DNA from: an uncultured Bacteroidota bacterium
GTDB lineage: Bacteria; Bacteroidota; Bacteroidia; 2-12-FULL-35-15
Direction: 5' to 3'
Length of the DNA stretch: 5,643 nucleotides
Assembly: GCA_903889605.1 (NCBI GenBank)
Contig: CAISYK010000418.1
Span: 1-5,643 of the forward strand
Below are positions 1 to 5,643 of this stretch, piece after piece. The translations under genes were made by a program, and so were the position numbers. The notes under the pieces were generated by a model. It had not been told where the DNA came from. It was given only the letters and a program-made list of their open reading frames with translations, and did no database searches. The stretch's first letter is position 1, and the number at the start of each line of letters is the position of its first letter.

Positions 1-1279
1 TAACTTCTGCTGCAATATCGGCAGGGGTTGGATTCCCGGCAACATCAATGCCGGCTTGTGACCCATCGTAATTTTCACTTACATCATTATAAGTGAATGC
101 TAATAATTTATTACGAATTATCTGCTCATGTTCAAAATCCATTTCATTATTGTCTCCAGGTCCTAAAGCTGAACCAATGGTTATGCCTTTTTTATACCAT
201 GTTCCTGATACCTGCGGGTTTTTTTCATAGTTAATTGTGCGGTTAACCATTGTTTGAACGTGCGCGGAAGTAGATGCAGAAAAACGACCTACAAAAATTT
301 CCGGATACGAATCGTTACCTGTGATATAGCCGTAATCATTGTCGGAATCGCCGGCAGAAGTTGTTGAAGAAGGCACTTGAGCAGCGTCACCTACAAGCAG
401 AACAAATTTTAAATTAGGGTGTGCTGTATAATAATTTGCAATGAAAGTTTTAATGTCTGCGGCTGTTGCTCCTGCAGCTGATTTCAAAACCAATTCTGCA
501 GCAATCCCTTTTTCATTTTTCCAGTTAACAAAAGGCTGAATATCTGCGCTGAATGCATCATGACAAATAACCAGCATAGAGCCGTTTTCAGAAACTGGAG
601 TATACCTTAAATCTTTTTGTACGGAAGCATAGTTTATAAATTGACGATTATAGATTGCTTCAAATTCCTTATCAGATATTTTTTCTGAATTAATTCGGGC
701 CATTTGATTTTGTCCGTCTGCTGCATTTTTCAAAACAACAGAAACAACAATATCGGTGTAAACTCTTAATACTTTTGTTTGAGGATTATATTGAAAAGGG
801 AATACGCTGACGGCCTGTCCTCGGTAATCTCTTAAAATATAAGGCGCATTTAATATCCCGATGGAAGAAGGAAAGAAATTATTCTCAGAATATACACTGC
901 CATAAGTATATTGAACATCTGCAGGGTTTATATTTCTTTTCAGATTACCTTTTGATGGTGCGATAGTAATATTAGGGACATCATAATAATTACCGGATAC
1001 AATGCTGAGCTCCATTTCCGCTTTATCAGGAATTAACACAGAAGCCGTCAGCTTTTGCAGATCCGGTGCTCCAGCCATCAGCATTGGAGTTCCTTTATCA
1101 ATGGAAATAATTTGCGCTTCGCCTTGAGGTGTAAATGCCTTTTTTAAAACATAATCACCCGGCATAAACTCAATTGTGATATTATTAGTACTTGCGGTAA
1201 CTAATTTTATTTTCGTTGGTGTTCCTGCCGTTATTATACTTGTTAACAGCGAAAGAAAAAGGGCAGCTAATATTTTCAT
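1..1279 (-). CDS. Gingipain-like C25 family cysteine protease, N-terminal part (gene runs off the left edge)
   Basis: The minus-strand frame is open from an ATG at 1279-1277 to the window edge, giving 426 codons with no stop. Residues 1-19 look like a Sec signal peptide (K2, a hydrophobic core, then TSIITAG). Residues about 20-225 match a C25 propeptide in position and length. From residue 226 the sequence follows the mature gingipain RgpB as I recall it: YTPV, then FVNWKNEKG (249-257), KFVLLVGDAAQVPS (291-304), DYGYITGND (315-323), EIFVGRFS (327-334) and RTINYEKN (347-354). The family is made of secreted caspase-fold cysteine endopeptidases, usually exported by the type IX secretion system through a C-terminal domain, which would lie outside this window. 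By alignment the catalytic His should fall about 10 residues past the edge and the Cys about 40 past it, so activity cannot be judged here. The start is supported by the signal peptide directly after it; no Shine-Dalgarno site is seen. PorU, also a C25 relative, is a less likely identity because of the close match to gingipain. Confidence 0.9.
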   Translation of the reverse strand, partial: MKILAALFLSLLTSIITAGTPTKIKLVTASTNNITIEFMPGDYVLKKAFTPQGEAQIISIDKGTPMLMAGAPDLQKLTASVLIPDKAEMELSIVSGNYYDVPNITIAPSKGNLKRNINPADVQYTYGSVYSENNFFPSSIGILNAPYILRDYRGQAVSVFPFQYNPQTKVLRVYTDIVVSVVLKNAADGQNQMARINSEKISDKEFEAIYNRQFINYASVQKDLRYTPVSENGSMLVICHDAFSADIQPFVNWKNEKGIAAELVLKSAAGATAADIKTFIANYYTAHPNLKFVLLVGDAAQVPSSTTSAGDSDNDYGYITGNDSYPEIFVGRFSASTSAHVQTMVNRTINYEKNPQVSGTWYKKGITIGSALGPGDNNEMDFEHEQIIRNKLLAFTYNDVSENYDGSQAGIDVAGNPTPADIAAEV

Positions 1280-1592
1280 TGGACACAGTTTATTTTGTGA
1301 GATAAAACTCTTGATGATGTATCGCGGTTATTATACTTTTAATAGAAAATATAAACAGCCTGTTTGTTTTTTTAACGATGTTTTTTTATTTTCCGATATG
1401 AAAGATAATATTCAGATTTTACAAAAACAAATAATTATCTTCCTTTTTGAAATATATCTTTTTGGTCAAAAGCTTTTTAAAGGCGAGGCAAAGTAGTATA
1501 TATAAAGCAAAATCCTGACAGGTTTTTAAAACCAATCAGGATTCCAACTATCAATTACAATTTGTTTTCAGCTTTTTTCAGCTGATAAATAT
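1280..1592. other. Intergenic region between the acyl-CoA dehydrogenase and protease genes
   Basis: This 313-bp AT-rich gap contains the likely terminator of the upstream operon (1511-1543) and must hold the promoter and leader of the protease gene. I found no exact TAnnTTTG Bacteroidetes -7 box in it on the minus strand; the only exact match (TAAATTTG, 1598-1605) is inside the last codons of the dehydrogenase and has no TTTG box at the right distance. A small inverted repeat, TCAGC/GCTGA (1568-1572 with 1581-1585), lies just after the dehydrogenase stop. A plus-strand open frame crosses the region but shows no sign of being a gene. Confidence 0.6.
1511..1543 (-). terminator. Probable intrinsic terminator of the etfB-etfA-acyl-CoA dehydrogenase operon
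   Basis: An 8-bp perfect stem, AATCCTGA (1511-1518) with TCAGGATT (1536-1543), is extended by a 2x2 internal mismatch and an inner stem GGTTT/AAACC (1521-1525 with 1529-1533) around a 3-base loop. On the minus strand the hairpin is followed by TTGCTTTATATATA, which is T-rich but not a pure T-run. It sits about 50 bp past the dehydrogenase stop codon, where a terminator is expected. The imperfect T-tract keeps the confidence moderate; it could also only protect the 3' end of the mRNA. Confidence 0.6.
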
Positions 1593-3299
1593 TTATTCAA
1601 ATTTAAATTTACCTAAATCATTCAGGTTAGAATGGCTTATAAATATTGCATTTGACGTGTTGCGTGATCGTGAAAAACGTAAAAACACTTCTAAAGTTTT
1701 CCAGTATGAATGTTCACGCTGAGTATCGTATAGTAATAAATAACCCATAATGATATTGCCAGCCATTTCAACCAATCTGCGTGAATGGAAATCCATATAC
1801 TCCGGATTGTTCAGCGCTGTTACTTTTACGGCACTTTGCTCGTACTCATGAGTCATCTCGCTCAGAATTCTTCTATAAGATTCTGTTTCAGGTTTAATTG
1901 AAGCTTTATCGTATTCATGCATTTGAACAAGGTAAGATCCAGTGGTAACGCCTTTAATAGCAGCTACTATCTGAAGCTGTGTTGTTCCTTCGTAAATTGT
2001 TGTAATACGGGCATCGCGGAAAATACGTTCAATAGGATAATCTTTCATGAAACCTGAACCGCCGTGTATCTGTAAAGAATCATATGCAATTTCATTACAG
2101 AATTCAGAAGTCAGACCTTTTGCAAGAGGAGTATATATATCTGACAATTTCTGATACTTCCGCTGCTCTTCTTTTTCTTCTTTTAATAATTCTCTTTCTG
2201 TTGCAATATGAGCCCAAGTTTTATACATATCCACAAAACGAGCGGTTTCATAAAGTAAAGTACGGGAAGCAGCCAGCTTAGCCTTCATTACAGCAAGCAT
2301 TTCATATACAGCCGGAAATTGAATAATAGGTTTGCCGAACTGTACTCTTTGCTGAGCGAAAGAAAGTGCTTCACGATAAGCAGCTTCGCTTACACCCACG
2401 GATTGACCCACAATTCCAAGACGTGCGCCGTTCATAAGGGCCATTACATATTTTATCAAGCCAAATTTACGCTGTCCGCAGAGCTCTGCAGGAGCATCTT
2501 TGAAAACAAGTTCGCATGTAGGAGATCCTTTAATACCTAATTTGTTTTCTAACCTCCTCACTGTAACTCCTCCCTTATGTTTATCATAAATAAACATGGA
2601 AAGTCCGCGTCCGTCTTGTGTTTTTTCTTCAGAACGAGCAAGCACGAGAGCAATTTCCCCATCACCATTAGTGATAAAACGTTTTACCCCATTAAGAAAC
2701 CATGATTTTTTATTCTCATCATAATGTGCTTTTAACATCACAGCCTGCAAATCAGAACCTGCGTCTGGCTCCGTAAGCGACATTGCCATTGTTTCTCCCT
2801 GGCATACGCGGGTAAGAAAACGCGATTTCTGATCTTCCGAACCAAATTCATTGATGGTTTCAGCGCAGTCCTGAAGTCCCCAAATATTAACAAATCCAGC
2901 ATCAGCGCGGGAAACAATGTCGCCTCCCATGATATAAGGAACAATAGGGAAATTAAGACCTCCAAACTTGCGTGGAAGCGTGATGCCCATTAATCCAGCC
3001 TGAATGATCGCATCGATATTTTCCTGCGTGCCTTTTGCATAAATCACTCTTCCGTTTTTCAGTGTCGGTCCGTCATGATCTACAGATTCTGCATTTGGTG
3101 CTATCACATCACCGCCGATTTCCCCGATAATTTCAAGTATCTGGGTGTAGCTGTCCATAGCATCTTCAAAATCTTTTGGTGAAAAATCATAATCATCTTT
3201 ACCCTCGAAATTGTTTTCCTTCAGCGCAACAATCCTTTTCATCAAAGGATGCGAAAGGTGAAATTTAAGGTCGGGGTTATCGGTAAAAAAATTTGCCAT
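1593..3299 (-). CDS. Acyl-CoA dehydrogenase, long form with extra C-terminal domain
   Basis: This 568-residue flavoenzyme should oxidise an acyl-CoA to its 2,3-enoyl-CoA using FAD and pass the electrons to an ETF. The domains follow the family order: N-terminal helical domain (about 45-165), central beta domain (about 170-270) with SLTEPDAGSD (174-183), and C-terminal helical domain (about 290-450). Visible motifs are QRVQFGKP (317-324), with the FAD-contacting Arg and FG pair, the second family signature QIHGGSGF...D...R...D (410-429), and IYEGT (435-439), whose E437 is at the position of the catalytic base in medium- and short-chain enzymes. The protein is nearly 200 residues longer than the usual 380. 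The excess is an N-terminal extension, a charged insertion (about 363-388, rich in E and K) and a C-terminal extension (about 455-568), as in the long bacterial acyl-CoA dehydrogenases. The gene starts 25 bp after etfA and is last in the operon, so EtfAB is its likely electron acceptor. The acyl substrate cannot be read from the sequence. Confidence 0.95.
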   Translation of the reverse strand: MANFFTDNPDLKFHLSHPLMKRIVALKENNFEGKDDYDFSPKDFEDAMDSYTQILEIIGEIGGDVIAPNAESVDHDGPTLKNGRVIYAKGTQENIDAIIQAGLMGITLPRKFGGLNFPIVPYIMGGDIVSRADAGFVNIWGLQDCAETINEFGSEDQKSRFLTRVCQGETMAMSLTEPDAGSDLQAVMLKAHYDENKKSWFLNGVKRFITNGDGEIALVLARSEEKTQDGRGLSMFIYDKHKGGVTVRRLENKLGIKGSPTCELVFKDAPAELCGQRKFGLIKYVMALMNGARLGIVGQSVGVSEAAYREALSFAQQRVQFGKPIIQFPAVYEMLAVMKAKLAASRTLLYETARFVDMYKTWAHIATERELLKEEKEEQRKYQKLSDIYTPLAKGLTSEFCNEIAYDSLQIHGGSGFMKDYPIERIFRDARITTIYEGTTQLQIVAAIKGVTTGSYLVQMHEYDKASIKPETESYRRILSEMTHEYEQSAVKVTALNNPEYMDFHSRRLVEMAGNIIMGYLLLYDTQREHSYWKTLEVFLRFSRSRNTSNAIFISHSNLNDLGKFKFE

Positions 3300-3324
3300 A
3301 ATCTCTTTAATTAATTTTTACAAA

Positions 3325-4344
3325 TTATTTAGTATTTTCTTTATAGTATTTAATCATTTTCGGAATCACATTTTCTACTTTTCCTAATATCACATAATTT
3401 GCGATTTTATTAATCGGAGCATTGGGGTCGTTGTTAATAGAAATAATTATACTTGATTCCATCATTCCAGTGAGGTGCTGAATCTGACCTGAAATACCGC
3501 ATGCAATATATAATTTCGGCCTCACGGTAACCCCTGTTTGCCCTATTTGTCTTTCATTTTCAATAAAACCTGCATCTATTGCAGCACGTGACGCCCCAAC
3601 TTCACCTCCTAGAACGGCGGCAAGATTAAACAATAATTTAAAATTTTCTGCAGATCCTACTCCAAATCCTCCTGCAACAATTACCGGAGAATTTTTCATA
3701 TCCACTTTCGATTTTTCGATATGGCGTTCAATTACTTTAACGATAAAATCGGCATCATCCACATATTTACTTACATCCAGATTTACAACCTTGCCTTTGT
3801 ACTGCGGATCAACAATTGCTTTTTTCATTACGCCTTCTCTAACTGTTGCCATTTGAGGACGGCAGTCAGGATTGATAATGTTGGCAATAATATTTCCGCC
3901 GAAAGCCGGACGGATTTGATAAAGAAGATCTTTATAAACCTTATTGATTTTTTTATCTTCGTGATCACCAATTTCAAGCTCAGTGCAGTCTGCGGTAAGT
4001 CCGCTTTTCAGAGCAGATGAAACACGCGGGCCCAAATCGCGCCCTATCGTTGTAGCGCCCATCAAACAGATTTGCGGCTTTTCTTCTTTAAAAAGATTTA
4101 CCATTACTGAAGTATGAGGTAGAGTAGAGTATGGGGTCAGTCTTTTATCATCAGCAAGATAAAGTACATCTACACCATAAGGAAACAAATCCTTTTCAAA
4201 TCCCTTTAGACTGCTTCCGAACAAAAGGGCTTCCAGTTTACAATTCAGTTGATTGGCAAGGCTTCGTCCTTTAGTGAGAAGTTCAAAACTAACTTCTGCA
4301 ATTTTGCCTTCATCCAATTCGCAATAAACAAATACATTATTCAT
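3325..4344 (-). CDS. etfA: Electron transfer flavoprotein alpha subunit
   Basis: This 339-residue protein is the FAD-binding alpha subunit of the heterodimeric ETF, which takes electrons from acyl-CoA dehydrogenases in the cytoplasm. The N-terminal nucleotide-binding-like domain (about 1-190) has the family stretches GATTIGRDLGPR (96-107), LTADCTEL (116-123) and RPAFGGNI (145-152). The C-terminal FAD domain shows VAGGFGVG (223-230), GASRAAIDAGF (250-260) and GQTGVTVRPKLYIACGIS (268-285). It continues with GQIQHLTGM (286-294) and INNDPNAPI (303-311). The EtfA signature at 278-304 fits except that Ser302 replaces the usual Ala before I-N. Length is in the normal range (about 310-340). It starts 30 bp after the etfB stop and is followed 25 bp later by the dehydrogenase, indicating one transcript. 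The upstream sequence is A/T-rich with no Shine-Dalgarno site, usual for Bacteroidetes. No frameshift or missing domain is seen. Confidence 0.97.
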   Translation of the reverse strand: MNNVFVYCELDEGKIAEVSFELLTKGRSLANQLNCKLEALLFGSSLKGFEKDLFPYGVDVLYLADDKRLTPYSTLPHTSVMVNLFKEEKPQICLMGATTIGRDLGPRVSSALKSGLTADCTELEIGDHEDKKINKVYKDLLYQIRPAFGGNIIANIINPDCRPQMATVREGVMKKAIVDPQYKGKVVNLDVSKYVDDADFIVKVIERHIEKSKVDMKNSPVIVAGGFGVGSAENFKLLFNLAAVLGGEVGASRAAIDAGFIENERQIGQTGVTVRPKLYIACGISGQIQHLTGMMESSIIISINNDPNAPINKIANYVILGKVENVIPKMIKYYKENTK

Positions 4345-4374
4345 ATAAAAAAACAGTTTTCAGGATTTTAGTTA

Positions 4375-5250
4375 CTAACCAATAATATGTGAAGTGATTA
4401 ACTCATTCATTAATACATTTATTTCATCATCAAAATCTTCAAGAACTCTGGATTCTTTTGACTGAAAAACAATGTTGTCTACTTTTTTTACTTTAGTAGG
4501 AGAGCCTCCGATTCCAAGCTGAAGCGGGTCGCATTCGATATCATTTACACCCCATTCTTTAATAGTAAGGTGTTTTTTTGAATCACCGGCAGAAATGTAA
4601 TCTTCATCACTATCCTGGCTTTTGCTTAATGTCGATGCATGTTTATATTTCATCAATCTTTTTGCATGGCGCGGACGGCAGTGCGGGGCAGAACTATTTA
4701 CAGTAATGAGTATCGGCAGCGGACTTTCCACAACCTCAATACCGCGCTCCAGCCTGCGTTTAACTTGAATTTTATCTTTGGTCAGCGAAATTATTTCTTC
4801 GGCATAAGTTATTTGCGGGATACCTAATTTTTCAGCTACCTGGGGCCCAACCTGAGCCGTATCGCCATCAATTGCTTGTCTTCCGCAAACAATAATATCA
4901 AAAGTTTTCATTTTCCGAATTGCACAAGAAAGTGCATAGGATGTGGCAAGGGTATCGGAACCTGCAAATGCCCTGTCAGTTAATAAAATGCCGTCATCGG
5001 CACCGCGGTAAAACCCTTCACGAAGTATCTCAACCGCACGTACAGGGCCCATAGTAAGAAGGGTAATTGTAGAGCCGGGGAATTTATCCTTGATGCGTAA
5101 AGCTTGTTCAAGTGCATGTAAATCTTCTGGGTTAAAAATGGCCGGCAAAACAGATCTGTTTACCGTTCCATCAGCCTTCATAGCGTCTTTGCCGACATTT
5201 CTTGTATCAGGAACTTGTTTGGCAAGAACAATAATTTGGAACTCTTTCAT
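4375..5250 (-). CDS. etfB: Electron transfer flavoprotein beta subunit (EtfB/FixA family)
   Basis: This 291-residue beta subunit pairs with EtfA. In the family it binds AMP, or a second FAD in bifurcating ETFs, and docks on the dehydrogenase. Visible motifs are VLAKQVPDT (8-16), NPEDLHALEQAL (40-51), LLTMGP (64-69), REGFYRGAD (77-85) and GRQAIDGDTAQVGPQ (123-137); the last is the nucleotide-phosphate-binding loop. The EtfB signature region at 163-183 (VKRRLERGIEVVESPLPILI, then T) fits except that Arg169 stands where Gly or Asp is usual. It is longer than canonical EtfB (about 250-260), partly because of a polar, low-complexity stretch at about 204-228. It is the first gene of the operon. The ATG at 5250 has only A/T-rich sequence before it, and the protein starts at the conserved strand preceding VLAKQVPDT, which supports the start. 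Its loop sequence resembles the type in anaerobes, including Bacteroides and clostridia, more than the mitochondrial type; this is from memory. Confidence 0.96.
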   Translation of the reverse strand: MKEFQIIVLAKQVPDTRNVGKDAMKADGTVNRSVLPAIFNPEDLHALEQALRIKDKFPGSTITLLTMGPVRAVEILREGFYRGADDGILLTDRAFAGSDTLATSYALSCAIRKMKTFDIIVCGRQAIDGDTAQVGPQVAEKLGIPQITYAEEIISLTKDKIQVKRRLERGIEVVESPLPILITVNSSAPHCRPRHAKRLMKYKHASTLSKSQDSDEDYISAGDSKKHLTIKEWGVNDIECDPLQLGIGGSPTKVKKVDNIVFQSKESRVLEDFDDEINVLMNELITSHIIG

Positions 5251-5361
5251 GTGTAGATATTTTTTTTAATTGCCCCGGCAATACGCCGCGTTTTTATTAT
5301 TAATTTGTGTGTCGTTTCGGTACGAGGCTGTTTCATCATTTAAAATTCGAGCGTAAAGTAA

Positions 5362-5393
5362 ACAAATATTATTAGATCTTGTTTTTAAAAACA
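5362..5393 (-). promoter_or_regulatory. Weak candidate promoter for the etf operon
   Basis: On the minus strand AATATTTG (5370-5363) matches the Bacteroidetes -7 consensus TAnnTTTG at all but the first fixed position, and a T-run near 5387-5391 stands roughly where the -33 TTTG box would be expected, though without the G. This would give a leader of about 100 nt for etfB. Both boxes are imperfect and the region is AT-rich, so a chance match is quite possible. Confidence 0.2.
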
Positions 5394-5431
5394 TGCTTTT
5401 TGTCATGCTTTTTTAAAAAATATAAGCATGT
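5391..5431. repeat. Cluster of two direct and one inverted CATGCTT copies
   Basis: CATGCTTTTT occurs at 5392-5401 and again at 5404-5413, a 12-bp period. An inverted copy AAGCATGT is at 5424-5431, pairing exactly with ACATGCTT at 5391-5398. Either direct copy could form a hairpin with the inverted one. The cluster lies about 140-180 bp upstream of the etfB start codon, close to the candidate promoter. It could be an operator, the remains of a terminator of a gene to the right, or chance in AT-rich DNA. Confidence 0.45.
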
Positions 5432-5643
5432 AGATTTTAAAGGCTTAATATAAAGTCATATATATATTCTTAAATATTATACATTAATTGTATGTTTTTT
5501 TCTGTAATCCTTAATAGTTGTGCATTGTTATTCCTTAATCTGAGTAATATACAGATTGAGCAAGCTCAAAATGTATTAACAAGCAGAAACAAAAACACAG
5601 GAAATTAACACCAGCAATTTCCCAAAAAATAATGACACCGCAA

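Larger units (their letters stand above)
5251..5643. other. Gene-free upstream region and leader of the etf operon
   Basis: These 393 AT-rich bases hold no convincing gene. Minus-strand frames entering from the right edge stop within 12 to 35 codons and look non-coding. A plus-strand ATG at 5632 opens only four codons before the window ends, so a divergent gene starting there can be neither supported nor excluded. The region contains a cluster of CATGCTT repeats (5391-5431), a perfect 6-2-6 dyad TTGAGC-AA-GCTCAA (5556-5569), and a short GC-rich inverted repeat in the leader, CGGC/GCCG (5276-5279 with 5285-5288). The etf promoter must lie here or further right. Confidence 0.6.

Noticed and set aside
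1176..1496. Plus-strand open frame of 106 codons with a hydrophobic N-terminus
   Set aside because: Its first third is antisense to the signal peptide and start of the protease gene, which explains the hydrophobic residues. The rest is AT-rich intergenic DNA giving a low-complexity F/I/K-rich peptide with no recognisable motif.
1598..1605. Exact TAnnTTTG match on the minus strand, as a promoter for the protease gene
   Set aside because: It coincides with the final Lys-Phe-Glu codons of the dehydrogenase, lies upstream of the probable terminator, and has no TTTG box about 19 bp further upstream.
2084..2540. Two plus-strand open frames of 65 and 73 codons (2084-2281 and 2319-2540)
   Set aside because: Both lie wholly antisense inside the acyl-CoA dehydrogenase, which is unambiguous by its motifs; the peptides show no family features.
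2738..2965. Minus-strand 75-codon frame within the dehydrogenase
   Set aside because: It is an alternative frame of the strongly supported dehydrogenase gene, with no motif of its own.
3721..4020. Plus-strand 99-codon open frame
   Set aside because: It is antisense to conserved EtfA sequence, and the same holds for the 62-codon frame at 4639-4827 within etfB.
5272..5290. GC-rich inverted repeat in the etfB leader as an intrinsic terminator or riboswitch
   Set aside because: The stem is only 4 bp and on the minus strand is followed by an A-run rather than a T-run; no known riboswitch core could be recognised.
5632..5643. Possible start of a divergent plus-strand gene (ATG followed by three codons)
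   Set aside because: Only four codons are visible and there is no ribosome binding site or promoter match; the evidence is too thin to annotate.

Overview
The window looks like a piece of a Bacteroidetes (Bacteroidota) chromosome. The DNA is AT-rich and the genes lack clear Shine-Dalgarno sites. A secreted gingipain-type C25 protease lies next to an etfB-etfA-acyl-CoA dehydrogenase cluster of the kind I recall from that phylum. All four genes that can be supported are on the minus strand. The assignment to phylum is inference from gene content, with no phylogenetic marker.

Layout, in the direction of transcription (right to left): a gene-free AT-rich leader and upstream region (5251-5643); etfB (4375-5250); a 30-bp gap; etfA (3325-4344); a 25-bp gap; a 568-residue acyl-CoA dehydrogenase (1593-3299); a likely hairpin terminator about 50 bp past its stop (1511-1543); the rest of a 313-bp intergenic stretch; then the 5' part of a C25 (gingipain-like) protease gene (1-1279) that runs off the left edge.

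The three right-hand genes form a compact operon for flavin-based electron transfer. The dehydrogenase oxidises an acyl-CoA to the 2-enoyl-CoA, and EtfAB accepts the electrons from its FAD. No ETF:quinone oxidoreductase or FixC/FixX gene is visible, so where the electrons go next is unknown. The EtfB resembles, from memory, the anaerobe/clostridial type more than the mitochondrial type, so NADH-linked bifurcation is possible but unproven.

The protease gene is probably a separate transcription unit. Its visible part covers a signal peptide, an approximately 200-residue propeptide and most of the first catalytic subdomain. The expected catalytic His and Cys lie just beyond the window edge. No clearly novel system is seen; the most interesting details are the gingipain-like processing site and S1-pocket aspartate in the protease, and the type of ETF.
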